This document shows, in pieces, positions 7,956-17,189 of a DNA stretch of 49,132 nt; positions within the stretch are counted from its first letter, which is position 1; each line of letters starts with the position of its first letter. The translations under genes and the position numbers were made by a program. The DNA is taken from positions 1 through 49,132 of the forward strand of contig NZ_JADNBB010000037.1 of the NCBI RefSeq assembly GCF_015550595.1, read 5' to 3'. The notes under the pieces were generated by a model, which was given only the letters and a program-made list of their open reading frames with translations, was not told the DNA's origin and searched no databases. The DNA is from Parabacteroides goldsteinii (GTDB lineage Bacteria; Bacteroidota; Bacteroidia; Bacteroidales; Tannerellaceae).

Positions 7956-9428
7956 TTATAAGTCATTGAAAGCCCGGTTGATGGTGCTGGCTATCGGACG
8001 GGCCATTTCCTTGCTGTTGTCGGGTTTGGGTGTGCTGGCCAGTTTGACATCTCCCAGTGTCTTTGTGCTGCCTTCCATCCCGAAAATCTTTTGTACGGCT
8101 ATCAGTGTGTTGGCTTGCACACCCGTTTCACGCATCCGGGTAAGGTCTTCTTGAGTGAGCCGGTACCCTTCTTTCTGTATCTCTTGGATGACATGAAAGT
8201 TGTCGGTCTGTGCGGCATCCAACAGACGTGCGGCCTGCCTTTCATGTTCGCCCTGTTCTTCCGGCTTGGTGCCGAACAGCTGGATGACTTCATGGGTTTG
8301 CCTTTCATCCAGACCGTGTTCCTTACCGATTCCTTTGATAAACTCTTCACTGGGTTTATATCCTTCCTCTTTGAGCTTCCCGATTTTTTCAAAGTCATGT
8401 TTGCCCACCGCTTCCTTAAACTCGGCTTCCATATTGCGCCCCTCTTCGTGTTTTTGCTCTTTTGCAGCTTCTATGTTGGCCGCATGGGCTTCCAGTTTGG
8501 GGGTCATGGCCTTGATCAGCTCTTGTGCCTTGCCGGGAGTGATACTCTGTATGTTCTGTATCATGACTCCTTTCCTGTCATCCGTCAGTTGGATGTCGGC
8601 AATGAAGTAGCCTTCCGGACTGTGCAGCAGCTTGTTCTCCAGTGCATGGCCGTTGGCGAGCAGGTATTTGTCGGCTTTGGTTAACTTGTAGCCGCCATAT
8701 TCGCTGGTCTGCCCGATGATGTCGGGAATCTTGATTTCCTGGTTGGTGCGCAGGATGACGGAGTTCAGATCCCGGTCAACTTGCAGCAGGATGTCCTTCT
8801 TATTTACGGTGATGGGTACGATGTCACCGGCAAGCAGCTGTTCTTTCTCTTTCTTGCCCAACTTCTTTCCCAGCACCTTGTCCGGGATAACCAACGCCTC
8901 TTTGCGGTAGAATACGGAGATTCCGTCATCGTTGAAACGGAGCTTCCCCGGTTTGCCGTGTATCTCCATCAAATCAGACATGACACCCTTTTCCAGCTTG
9001 GTGCCTTTCCCGTCGAGGATGTTCCCTTGCTTGTAGGCGTATTCATAGAGCGACTGTCCGGTGTAGCATACCTTCAGGCGATGGTCGATGACGGTAAAGC
9101 CGTCCTTGTCATGTCCCTTCAGGTTCTCCCACCGCTTGATGCTGATGCCATCCTTCTCCAGCTCGGCGACATATTTAGGATCATTGGCACGTTCCTTGTC
9201 AAAAAGGGCGGATACACGTTCTTTTGATTGGTCACGAAGGCTTTCATCGTACTTTGCTCCGGCTTTTTCCCTGATTTCGCTTACGCTCATGCTCAGCTCT
9301 TCCCCGTCTTTGCGGAACCGGAAATATCCGTCCCGGTATTCGGTCTGATAGCCCAGTGATTCGGCGATGCCGCCGAACTGTCCCACGTTGTCGAACATAT
9401 AGGTGTCTAATGCTTCTCTCAGTTTCAT
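7956..9428 (-). CDS. DUF4099/DUF3945-domain protein
   Basis: A 490-residue cytoplasmic protein. The N-terminal part (MKLREALDTYMFDNVGQFGG) and the middle (residues about 160-290, with GDIVPITVNKKDILLQVD and YGGYKLTKADKYLLANG) match DUF4099 and DUF3945 proteins found widely on Bacteroidales mobile elements. The last 170 residues contain two helical modules, LKEEGYKPSEEFIK and IQKEGYRLTQEDLT, each ending in a Phe-Gly pair, and related to the C terminus of the ArdC-like protein. The biochemical role of these domains is unknown. It overlaps the stop of traN by four bases, which couples it to the transfer genes. Confidence 0.8.
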   Translation of the reverse strand: MKLREALDTYMFDNVGQFGGIAESLGYQTEYRDGYFRFRKDGEELSMSVSEIREKAGAKYDESLRDQSKERVSALFDKERANDPKYVAELEKDGISIKRWENLKGHDKDGFTVIDHRLKVCYTGQSLYEYAYKQGNILDGKGTKLEKGVMSDLMEIHGKPGKLRFNDDGISVFYRKEALVIPDKVLGKKLGKKEKEQLLAGDIVPITVNKKDILLQVDRDLNSVILRTNQEIKIPDIIGQTSEYGGYKLTKADKYLLANGHALENKLLHSPEGYFIADIQLTDDRKGVMIQNIQSITPGKAQELIKAMTPKLEAHAANIEAAKEQKHEEGRNMEAEFKEAVGKHDFEKIGKLKEEGYKPSEEFIKGIGKEHGLDERQTHEVIQLFGTKPEEQGEHERQAARLLDAAQTDNFHVIQEIQKEGYRLTQEDLTRMRETGVQANTLIAVQKIFGMEGSTKTLGDVKLASTPKPDNSKEMARPIASTINRAFNDL

Positions 9429-10537
9429 GGCTGTGGCTTGTATAAGGGTTCTGCGGAAAGGATGTATTCGTTCAACACGGCCAGCTTGATGTGCCGCCCG
9501 CCGTTTCGCTCGTAAATCTCGATCTCGAATACCTTATCATCGGGTATCGTGAATTTGTCGAAACCAAGTATCAGCCGGTTCCGGCTCTTGCCCTTGATTT
9601 TCGTATCAAAATCTTTCTGATAGATAGGTTCGATGGTCGTTTCTTGCTGGATGGCGTTCTTGCTCTTCTTTTGGTCACGCTGGAAACATTTGACAAACTC
9701 GATGTCGTAGTCGATGTATGATTTGTTTTTCAGGTCAAAGATGAAAAACATGAAGTCCTCATGCACATACAGATTGGCCATTGACAACTCAAACTTGTTC
9801 TCGATGACCCCCAGGCTGTAGATGTTGCGCTTCTTGGTGCGCAGCTCTTGGATGCATCTTTCCATTTCCTCGCTGTTCACATCCACATGGGCGGTATATT
9901 TGCGCTGGTCATCAAAATTGTAGGTGAATACGGAGGTATTGCCCCGTTTGATGGTGATGTGGTAAGTGTTCATGGCCTTATCCACCACAAACAGGTTGGA
10001 ATATGCCACGGCATCTTTGGCGGTTGATACTTTCAACTGGTTGTTGTAGGCGGCCAGAGTGAAGGACACCTCGTTGCCGGGCGTTCCGTAAGCGATGTCC
10101 TCCGGAAAGAAGAACTCGGCCAGATGGAGGTCGCTGACTTCTGCCTGATAGTCATGGTGCTGCCATTTCCCGTTGTCCTCGTAAATGTTCGGGTACGAAT
10201 CCGTGCCGCCTTCGGGAAGGTAGCGGATGTGATAGGTGTAAACGCTTCCGTCGATGCAGACTACGGTCAGGTTGGTCTCTTCGGTGAATCCTTCCGCTTG
10301 CGCCGAGAGCCTGACGATATGGGGCGCCTCTTCTACCCGGCTGGCCATGACAAGCTCCTGTTCGCCGATGGCGATATCAGATACTTGCACAGGAAATACC
10401 AGGTGTTTCACACAGTCGAAAGAGATAAAGATGTCTTTTTGGCTGATGGCTTGTTTCCGGGGAGTGCCGTTTTCCTGAGCGAAGAGCGGCAGACTGCACA
10501 CAAAGCAGTAAAACAGTAGATAAATATATTTCTTCAT
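9425..10537 (-). CDS. traN: conjugative transfer protein TraN (DUF4138)
   Basis: A 370-residue exported protein. A signal peptide, MKKYIYLLFYCFVCSLPLFA, is followed by a beta-rich region with the pattern typical of Bacteroidales TraN (the HLVFPVQVSDIAIGEQELVMA segment opening the mature part and a GFDKFTIPDDKVFEIEIYE block near the end). TraN is regarded as the VirB9-like outer-membrane-complex component. It follows TraM and the 61-residue membrane protein, which is the standard gene order. The stop overlaps the next start by four bases. Confidence 0.88.
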   Translation of the reverse strand: MKKYIYLLFYCFVCSLPLFAQENGTPRKQAISQKDIFISFDCVKHLVFPVQVSDIAIGEQELVMASRVEEAPHIVRLSAQAEGFTEETNLTVVCIDGSVYTYHIRYLPEGGTDSYPNIYEDNGKWQHHDYQAEVSDLHLAEFFFPEDIAYGTPGNEVSFTLAAYNNQLKVSTAKDAVAYSNLFVVDKAMNTYHITIKRGNTSVFTYNFDDQRKYTAHVDVNSEEMERCIQELRTKKRNIYSLGVIENKFELSMANLYVHEDFMFFIFDLKNKSYIDYDIEFVKCFQRDQKKSKNAIQQETTIEPIYQKDFDTKIKGKSRNRLILGFDKFTIPDDKVFEIEIYERNGGRHIKLAVLNEYILSAEPLYKPQP

Positions 10538-10549
10538 GTTGTCGATATG

Positions 10550-10735
10550 TTAAACGGTTCTTGAAAAAAAGGCGGTGAATACGGTAATGCCCCATAGAAG
10601 AAGCAGGGTAATGCCGAAAGAAACGGTCAGCGGACGGATTTCTTTAAAGGCTCGTCCGTTCCGGCGTGATACGTAGATCCGATAGCCGAAAAAGACCGCT
10701 GACAGCGCAAGCAGGTAATTGAGAATGTCTATCAT
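10550..10735 (-). CDS. small two-helix membrane protein between traM and traN
   Basis: A 61-residue protein with two hydrophobic segments (about residues 4-21 and 37-57) separated by a basic loop (YVSRRNGRAFKEIR). The start codon overlaps the end of traM by four bases and the stop is 12 bases before traN. In CTnDOT-like elements a small TraL-type membrane protein lies near this point, but the order differs and the similarity is too weak to assign the name. It is likely an inner-membrane component of the mating apparatus. Confidence 0.65.
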   Translation of the reverse strand: MIDILNYLLALSAVFFGYRIYVSRRNGRAFKEIRPLTVSFGITLLLLWGITVFTAFFSRTV

Positions 10736-12015
10736 AATTTGTCTATCAATGTTTGAAGGGGATGATTTTTCTTGTTCGTTTTCTCTTGTTCCATTTGCTC
10801 ATAGAGCTTCTGTAACTCCGCTTGCACGGCTTGCCTACGCAACTTCGATTCCTGACTCTCTTCTTGGATATACATTTCGTAGTTGGACTTGAGATGTACC
10901 TTCACTTGTGAGAGGCTCATGTTCAAGATTTGCTTGGCTACCTGGGTGGTGGCGTTGACTACGCTGGTCACTTCGCTGGCCATCGTGCCGATGGAAGAGA
11001 GCGGCATGTCAATGTTCTGTACAAGACCTTGTTCCATACGCTTGGCTGCACTGGCTTTCAGGTTATTGGGCAGGTTCAAACCTTCCATGGCATCATTGTC
11101 GAAGACAACCACCGATACGGGATTGAGGTTGTCTCCTACCTTCAGGTTGCTGACTACCACATCGAGGCGGTTGGCTCCCAAAGTGGCGATACCGTAAAAC
11201 AGCGTGTTGGCCGGTATCTTCATGCCGGATAGGGTTACGTCCTGAAGCAACCGCATCCGTACCGTACTGCCCGTGACTACGGTCTGGTCGCCGTGGATGC
11301 AAGCCCTGAAGAGGTTGCTGTTTCCCGGTGCGGAGGTCGGTTGGCGGCGTACCCGCTTGCCGTTTTCGGCATGGTAGATCGGGCCTTTTTGCATCAGGCT
11401 GTCGGCGGATGGATGGCCGGAAGGGTTGGCAGCGGCTTTCTCCGTTTTTCCCTCTTGGTCATAATTGACAATCCGTTCATACATGCGCTTGCGGTATTTG
11501 TCGGATTCTTCCAGTTCCTTGCGGATGCGTGAGTTCTTCTTGGCTTCCCGGATAATCTCGTTGAGCGCCTGCTCGTCCTCCAGTCCGTCCAGTTGGCTTT
11601 CCAGCTGATGAGAGAAGCGTCCGTTCCGGCCACCTCCGTATTCTGCCATGACTTCGCTGTACGGATCGTTCTGCATACGGCGGATGCGCTCCAGTGTGGC
11701 ACGGTCATACCGCTCCTGCTGGTTTTGCAGCTCGAAGTAAAAATCAGATCCTTTGACCTGAGACTCTTTCAGGATGCGTGCCTTCTCCTGCTCTTCCAGT
11801 TTGTCCTGCTTATAGGCTTCCATCTTGTCGTTCACCTTGTCGGCCATTTCCGACTGTGGTTCCAAAAAGGCTTGCGAGGCGGCCTGTCTGTCACTCCCTG
11901 ACGGCACGTTCCCGTCCTCACGGATGAAGAATACATAAAGGAAGAGGATGCCCAGGATTACCGGGATGGCCATCAACAGCTTGTTCTTGTCTTTGATAAG
12001 TTTATTCGGTTCCAT
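10732..12015 (-). CDS. traM: conjugative transfer protein TraM
   Basis: A 427-residue protein of the Bacteroidales TraM family, placed functionally near VirB10. The start chosen is MEPNKLIKDKNKLLMAIP at 12013-12015. A longer in-frame ORF begins at 12120 but would overlap traK by over 100 bases. A single membrane segment is at about residues 12-31 (AIPVILGILFLYVFFI), then a long charged coiled region with Gln/Glu-rich stretches, and a C-terminal folded domain (LFRACIHGDQTVVTGSTVRM) characteristic of the family. It should span the periplasm and link inner- and outer-membrane parts. It overlaps traK by 14 bases. Confidence 0.9.
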   Translation of the reverse strand: MEPNKLIKDKNKLLMAIPVILGILFLYVFFIREDGNVPSGSDRQAASQAFLEPQSEMADKVNDKMEAYKQDKLEEQEKARILKESQVKGSDFYFELQNQQERYDRATLERIRRMQNDPYSEVMAEYGGGRNGRFSHQLESQLDGLEDEQALNEIIREAKKNSRIRKELEESDKYRKRMYERIVNYDQEGKTEKAAANPSGHPSADSLMQKGPIYHAENGKRVRRQPTSAPGNSNLFRACIHGDQTVVTGSTVRMRLLQDVTLSGMKIPANTLFYGIATLGANRLDVVVSNLKVGDNLNPVSVVVFDNDAMEGLNLPNNLKASAAKRMEQGLVQNIDMPLSSIGTMASEVTSVVNATTQVAKQILNMSLSQVKVHLKSNYEMYIQEESQESKLRRQAVQAELQKLYEQMEQEKTNKKNHPLQTLIDKL

Positions 12016-12700
12016 GGTCGGTTGGTTTAGAGGTTTCTGACTGGTTTTCATTCTTGCCCGGAGAAGCTGCCTGCGATGTGTTGGTGCCGTTGCTTTCCAC
12101 GGGTTCGGAATAGCGGACAATCCAATCTTCTATCTTGGCTCCGTGCGCATTTTCCTCGCTGCGGGACAGCATATCATAGATGGTGAACTCCGCTTCGATA
12201 TTACGTGAGATGCTTCCCCGTGCCCGGTACCCGGTCTGCGTGAAGATTATCTTTCCGGAAACGGGTATCGTTTGTGTGTTAATCTCTACATCCTTGATGC
12301 GTACCCCGTAACGGATATTCTTTTGTATGAGTGAGTTCAGCATATTCACATCGTTGTACTCGTTCAACAGCTCCTTCCCCTTGTTGCCTATGAGGTTGAG
12401 CGCAAGCGAAATGTTCTTCTCGTAGCTGCTCTCGTCAAAGGCATACCAGTGGGTTACGAAGGTCTTTACATGGTTCATGTATTCGTATTGCCGCATATCG
12501 CTGGCAGACAGGCTGCTTGCCTCATAGACTTCTCCCTGCCTGTCGATGACGAGAGCCTGGCCGTATGCTTTTTCTATTTTGTTGATAAGGAAGATGATAC
12601 TGCTGGCAAAAGCGATAGTCAGAATGATGCAGTACCCGGCTGAAAGCCGGATAGTCAGCTTGACCGCATCATCTGCTCCTTTGAATTTCATCAGATTCAT
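12002..12700 (-). CDS. traK: conjugative transfer protein TraK (VirB8-like)
   Basis: A 232-residue bitopic membrane protein. A short cytoplasmic N terminus (MNLMKFKGADDAVKL) precedes one membrane helix at about residues 18-38, then a periplasmic NTF2-like domain with the family pattern YEYMNHVKTFVTHWYAFDE and IKDVEINTQTIPVSGKI. The C-terminal 30 residues are polar and rich in Ser, Asn and Glu. VirB8 homologues nucleate assembly of the inner-membrane complex. It lies between traJ (4 bases) and traM (14-base overlap), as in other Bacteroidales elements. Confidence 0.92.
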   Translation of the reverse strand: MNLMKFKGADDAVKLTIRLSAGYCIILTIAFASSIIFLINKIEKAYGQALVIDRQGEVYEASSLSASDMRQYEYMNHVKTFVTHWYAFDESSYEKNISLALNLIGNKGKELLNEYNDVNMLNSLIQKNIRYGVRIKDVEINTQTIPVSGKIIFTQTGYRARGSISRNIEAEFTIYDMLSRSEENAHGAKIEDWIVRYSEPVESNGTNTSQAASPGKNENQSETSKPTDHGTE

Positions 12701-12704
12701 AGTT

Positions 12705-13760
12705 CTATTTTTTATTGTTGTCGTTTATGAAACTTGCCCCGATAGAGGCGGCACCGCCTACGTTGGTCAGCTTGCCGCCTGCCGCTGCGCCTCCCATCAG
12801 GGCGATGGTGGCCGCCGTGGTGACGATTGACACGGTTTTCGAAATGATTTTCCCGGCATCGCTGTGTCCTACGATTTTGGAGGATAGCCAGAAACAGCTG
12901 CAATAAGCACCAATCAGGGCGAGATCCATTCCTAAATATTGTATCTGCTGCGTAGCTGCGTCCACCATGTCGGCACTTTCCGTATAGATGGCCTTGAAGG
13001 TCTGCCATATGATTTGGTTCAGAATATTGATGACGGTGAATACCATACAGGCGGAGCAGAGCGTACCGAACCAGATACTCAACTGTTTCTGAAAGACCGG
13101 CAACATGCTTACGGCAAAGACAAACGGGCCGAGAATGACCAGTAGCTTGACAATGACCACGCCGATACCCAAGATGACTACTTGTATGATTCCTACCAAT
13201 AGGGCGGAAATGCCATGAAGCACAAGGGTGGCGAGGTTGGCGGGGTTGAGCAGCTGCACAATCTTCTCCACGCTGGAGCGTACACCGGTCATTTCGTCCT
13301 CTTCCATCTTTTTATCCAGTTCGTGCTGCATGGCGCCGGTGCTGTCTTCTCCGGCTGCTACCTCCGACTGGAGGCTGTGTTTGTCGTATTCGGCAATCAT
13401 CTCTCCTTGTTCGATGGCTGATTGTGCCATGAACTGGGCAAATTCCTGCGCACGCTCGGAGGTCAGCGAGGTGGCTTCGTTGATTACTTCCATCGTGCCT
13501 ACGATGGTTTGGGCGATGGGGGTGTATATGCTTAGGCAGAAGAACAGTACCAGGCAACGGGCGATTTCCATCATGTCGGGAAATTTGTCCTCATTCGGGC
13601 TTAACAGCTGGCTGGCTCCGTGATAGAGATAGTTGTATGCTAGGTTGCAGATAAAGCAGATGACACCAACACCGAAGGCGATGACTGTCATTTGCGAAAC
13701 GAGTTCCATCGTCAGACCGTCCGTGATCTGAAGTCCCCAGAGAAAATTATCTTGATTCAT
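12705..13760 (-). CDS. traJ: conjugative transfer protein TraJ (VirB6-like)
   Basis: A 351-residue polytopic inner-membrane protein with about five to seven hydrophobic segments (for example residues 22-45, 70-90, 180-225, 230-250 and 275-295). A long acidic soluble loop lies in the middle (DKKMEEDEMTG region). The C terminus has a Gly/Ala-rich segment (IALMGGAAAGGKLTNVGGAA). These features match Bacteroidales TraJ, the VirB6-like channel subunit. It is six bases after the VirB5-like gene and four before traK. Confidence 0.9.
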   Translation of the reverse strand: MNQDNFLWGLQITDGLTMELVSQMTVIAFGVGVICFICNLAYNYLYHGASQLLSPNEDKFPDMMEIARCLVLFFCLSIYTPIAQTIVGTMEVINEATSLTSERAQEFAQFMAQSAIEQGEMIAEYDKHSLQSEVAAGEDSTGAMQHELDKKMEEDEMTGVRSSVEKIVQLLNPANLATLVLHGISALLVGIIQVVILGIGVVIVKLLVILGPFVFAVSMLPVFQKQLSIWFGTLCSACMVFTVINILNQIIWQTFKAIYTESADMVDAATQQIQYLGMDLALIGAYCSCFWLSSKIVGHSDAGKIISKTVSIVTTAATIALMGGAAAGGKLTNVGGAASIGASFINDNNKK

Positions 13761-13766
13761 AACGCT

Positions 13767-14363
13767 TTAATTGGTGTGTCGTGTGAAAGCGGCCAACCGT
13801 CCCTGGTAATAGGTCTTCCGGTTATGCCCCTTCATGGATTTGTAAATGACCGTGGAACGCACGGATTCGTTAAACTCACGCATCTCTTCGGCGGCTTTTT
13901 CCACCGATTCCTTCACCTGCTCGATAAAGGACATGCGCCCTTCCGAGTTCATCGAGAAGTAACTGGTCACGGTGGCCACCTTGAACAGCAGGTCGGTACT
14001 CAGGCTCAGATTGACGGTCACACGCTGAAAGTTGAGAAATTTCAGGCAGTGGTAATTCGATCCTACGTTCAGGTAAAAGCTGTAGTCGCTGCTCAGGCAG
14101 GCTACGTCGTCCAGCAGGTCGGCAAGCTCTTTCAATGATTTGAGTTCCTTCAACTGGTCGATCTTTTGCAGGCCGAGCCGCAGTTCCTGGGCATCGATCA
14201 TTTCATTGATTTGTGTAACCCATTTCTTGACATTGGCGATCCATTCCGTTGAGTTCAGCAGGGTGTGGCCGGGATCATGCACGACGAACTGGGCATGAAC
14301 ACTGCCGGTTCCCATCAGCCCTATCGAGGCGGCAAGTCCGAGTATGAGAATGATTCTTTTCAT
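13767..14363 (-). CDS. exported VirB5-like transfer protein (TraI/DUF4141-like)
   Basis: A 198-residue secreted protein. The start is placed at MKRIILILGLAASIGLM (ATG at 14361-14363) because this gives a clean signal peptide ending in SVHA; the longer ORF from 14465 would read through the upstream small gene. The mature part is helical and begins QFVVHDPGHTLLNSTEWI, the pattern seen in VirB5/TrbJ-like proteins (DPG followed by a long helix and a Gln/Lys-rich repeat LQKIDQLKELKSLKELADLL). In Bacteroidales elements such a gene sits just before traJ, where it is usually called TraI. It may be a minor pilus subunit. Confidence 0.78.
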   Translation of the reverse strand: MKRIILILGLAASIGLMGTGSVHAQFVVHDPGHTLLNSTEWIANVKKWVTQINEMIDAQELRLGLQKIDQLKELKSLKELADLLDDVACLSSDYSFYLNVGSNYHCLKFLNFQRVTVNLSLSTDLLFKVATVTSYFSMNSEGRMSFIEQVKESVEKAAEEMREFNESVRSTVIYKSMKGHNRKTYYQGRLAAFTRHTN

Positions 14364-14368
14364 GACGG

Positions 14369-14590
14369 TTATTTGTTGGTGATGAATAATAGGGTGAATA
14401 TGACACATACCAGCCAGGCTGTCAGATAGCTCTTGGCATTTTCCTTTTTCGTGGCGAGTGCCCATACCACGAAAATGAGCGCAACGCCCAAAAGTGCGGC
14501 GGCAATGCTTCCGGCAAGATTGTATGCGCTGCCGTTGAAGTCGGTTGACCAGCCTAGAAGGGCGGTCAGCCCTTGGGTGGCGTCATCCAT
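14369..14590 (-). CDS. second VirB2/TraE-like small membrane protein
   Basis: A 73-residue protein with two hydrophobic segments. Its C-terminal half aligns with TraE (17510-17854) without gaps: ALIFVVWALAT against ALVFVIYSLAT, then AK.YL and W in the same places, about 18 identities in 42 positions by hand. Unlike TraE it has no signal peptide; its N terminus is short (MDDATQGLTALLGWSTDFNG). It sits between traG (8-base overlap) and the VirB5-like gene. It looks like a duplicated and shortened pilin-type protein. Confidence 0.75.
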   Translation of the reverse strand: MDDATQGLTALLGWSTDFNGSAYNLAGSIAAALLGVALIFVVWALATKKENAKSYLTAWLVCVIFTLLFITNK

Positions 14591-17189
14591 ACTTTTTCCT
14601 CCTTTCCTCCAGATAGCGGTTGATGGCCGTATAGGTCGAGCCGCTTTCGTTGAACAACTGCTTCAGTCGTACTACTGTCGCCTGGCGCGAATCGAAGGCT
14701 ACGGCGGCGAAGTCGGACACCTCGTTGCGGAAGATGAAGGCATCGTTCGACATCTTGATGAAAAACTCTCTCCAGCGTTCCGTGCGCTGCAACGACTCGA
14801 TCATATAGGCCTCTTCGTCCGTGATGGAAAGCACGGCTTTCACTTCCGGCAGGTTCTGCCGGTGTTCTGAATGGTCGAGGATAATCTTGGTCGCGCAGTT
14901 GATGATGATGGAGTCCTTGATACTGGACGGCATGTTTTTCAAAAACAGGATGTTCTGTGCGGCCAGCGTGATGCTTCCCTCCTTTTTACGGAAGGTTCGG
15001 TACAGGTAGGCGATGAAGTCTCCGAATTTCTCGTCTTGCAGGAAGTCGAGTGCTTCGTCGATGATTAGCTCTTTGGCAAACCCCTGGCGTTTCTTGATTT
15101 TATCCACGATCATTTGCAGGGTGATGATGGCAACGAGTGGAAAGTACTCTTTCTTAGAGGCATCTTCCATATCGAAGGCTATCAGCCGGTCATGCACGAT
15201 ATCCACGTTCTCGGTAGCGTTCAGCAGGAATGACAGCTCTCCGTCCGTATAGGGTTCCAGTAAAAGCAACAGCTCCTCTATCTCGAATTTCTGTTTCTCA
15301 AACTCGGTCATCCGTTTGCTGAACACTTCCTTCAGATAAGCCCGGTAAGTTATCAGCGTCGGGAAGATACGCTCATGCTTCTCTCCTATTGAAGAATTGT
15401 TCACATAGTCGTAAAATCCGATGACGGATTTCCTGAGAATGGCGTTTTCGGCAGGCAGCATGGGTTCACGTACCTTCCAAATGTAGCTGATAATGGCGAC
15501 GATGGTCTTTATCTGGTCATCGGCAGACTCGGCATCCGTGGTGTCGATGTACAGGTATTTGCCGTTCTTGTCACGGTCACACAAGAAGGGGTTGAACGCA
15601 AATTTCTTCTGCTCGGTAGAGTCGAAGTATTTGCCCCGGTTCAAGGCTATCATCGAGCGGTAAGAGCCGCCGATGTCAATGATCATCACATCCCGGCCCA
15701 GCTCATAGCTTTGCAGGATGTAATTGTTCAGCCAGAAAGATTTACCGGAACCGGACGGGCCGATAACGATGCGGTTCTTGTTGTTCAGCGCCGGATAATC
15801 CCAGAGGTTTATCTTGGCGGGAGTACCGAAACGGTCATGGTAGATATGCCCTTTCTCGTCCGAAAGGTACATCCCCTCTTTTTGCAGATAGCAGATGGCC
15901 TGCTTGGTCGTGTTGACGAAGCCCCGGTAATTGGCCCTGGCATTGCCGGGTATGTTGCAGAAGAACAGGTTGCACAGCTCGGCGTTCTCCACATAGCACG
16001 AACTTTGGTTCATAAAGCTGAAGCCTTGCTGTACCAGTGCGGTTTTCCGCATGAGCGAGGTGCGGTCTGTATCGTTCAGCACGACATTGAAGGCGGTATA
16101 GGCGGTCTGGTAGTCGAACTGGGTAATCTCATCGCAGAAGGCTGCCTGCTCGCGTTGCTTCTCTGCCGCCGGAGGGTAGAAGTTGGTGATGTAGTTCAGC
16201 GCGTCTTTCTCCGCACCGATGGCCGTTACGGTGGCATCTGGATCGGTTATCTCTATCACGATGTTTACGATGTGGTTGAACGGCAGGCCAAGTCCTACGG
16301 GGTACAGCATCGAGCATTTGCTCCGTATGCTGTCCGGTATCTCTATGTTTCCCCCGTATGCCTTCGACTTGCCGGTGTGCGGCACGGCCAGTTCCTGAAG
16401 ATGCTCGCCTTCGTTGGTCAGCGAAAGGATGGAAACGTGCTGCTGCCCTATTTTCATGCTTCCGCTTTCACTGACAGCCATAGGGTTGACGCTCTTCTGC
16501 GTGGCATCGTTTTCCGGTGTCTCGTAAGAGAGGTTGACGTAGTCGTAGATGGCGTTGTTCAGTTCCGTATCATCCATCTTGCGTATCTCAAACTGCTGGA
16601 TGGACGACAAACCGTTCTCAAAGTTCATCAGAAAGGCTTCCATTTCTGTCAGCCGTTGCTGATATTCCTTATAAGGTTGCTTGAACGGGTAGTGCAGCTT
16701 TCGCATCAGCGAGGTGCCCGATGCGCTTTTGCGTATCTTACCGTTTCGGCTGCCGTTCGTGAACGTCACATACAGGTTGGTGTAACTGTTCAGTATCTCC
16801 TTGCCGTTGAAATGACGGTTGTTCTCCGCTATCAGGGCATTGGAAGAGTATTCTGCATGATGGTATCGCCCCGTATAGTAGAAATTCTGCTGATGGATGA
16901 CCGTGCCTGCCGGAAGCAGCTTCAAAAGAGCCTCCAACCGCTCATGGATGTATTGCGCCTCGCTTTCCGACAAGGTGAACACTTCGGGCAGAAGCAGCCG
17001 GTAGCCGACGGTGATGTCACCGTTCCCGTTGATGACGGCGTTCTCCGTGATGGTCTGGATAGGCAAGACACTTTCCAGATCCACGGATTTGTCCTTCACC
17101 TCTATCTCTGTCTGCCGGATATACAGCAGAGCAATCAGCAGGCACAGCGCACAGATTAGCAGGGATATGAGTATGATGATTCCTATCAT
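14583..17189 (-). CDS. traG: conjugative ATPase TraG (VirB4-like)
   Basis: An 868-residue VirB4-family ATPase, the energiser of type IV secretion. The N terminus has one membrane helix (residues 3-24), unusual for generic VirB4 but usual in Bacteroidales TraG. Walker A GPSGSGKSFW is at about residue 474 and Walker B ELIIDEALDFL at about 706, followed by a FRKKEGSITLAAQN motif and a conserved LPEVKAVLSITDEEAYMI region near the end. Length is typical. It overlaps traF by four bases upstream and the VirB2-like gene by eight downstream. Confidence 0.95.
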   Translation of the reverse strand: MIGIIILISLLICALCLLIALLYIRQTEIEVKDKSVDLESVLPIQTITENAVINGNGDITVGYRLLLPEVFTLSESEAQYIHERLEALLKLLPAGTVIHQQNFYYTGRYHHAEYSSNALIAENNRHFNGKEILNSYTNLYVTFTNGSRNGKIRKSASGTSLMRKLHYPFKQPYKEYQQRLTEMEAFLMNFENGLSSIQQFEIRKMDDTELNNAIYDYVNLSYETPENDATQKSVNPMAVSESGSMKIGQQHVSILSLTNEGEHLQELAVPHTGKSKAYGGNIEIPDSIRSKCSMLYPVGLGLPFNHIVNIVIEITDPDATVTAIGAEKDALNYITNFYPPAAEKQREQAAFCDEITQFDYQTAYTAFNVVLNDTDRTSLMRKTALVQQGFSFMNQSSCYVENAELCNLFFCNIPGNARANYRGFVNTTKQAICYLQKEGMYLSDEKGHIYHDRFGTPAKINLWDYPALNNKNRIVIGPSGSGKSFWLNNYILQSYELGRDVMIIDIGGSYRSMIALNRGKYFDSTEQKKFAFNPFLCDRDKNGKYLYIDTTDAESADDQIKTIVAIISYIWKVREPMLPAENAILRKSVIGFYDYVNNSSIGEKHERIFPTLITYRAYLKEVFSKRMTEFEKQKFEIEELLLLLEPYTDGELSFLLNATENVDIVHDRLIAFDMEDASKKEYFPLVAIITLQMIVDKIKKRQGFAKELIIDEALDFLQDEKFGDFIAYLYRTFRKKEGSITLAAQNILFLKNMPSSIKDSIIINCATKIILDHSEHRQNLPEVKAVLSITDEEAYMIESLQRTERWREFFIKMSNDAFIFRNEVSDFAAVAFDSRQATVVRLKQLFNESGSTYTAINRYLEERRKKYG

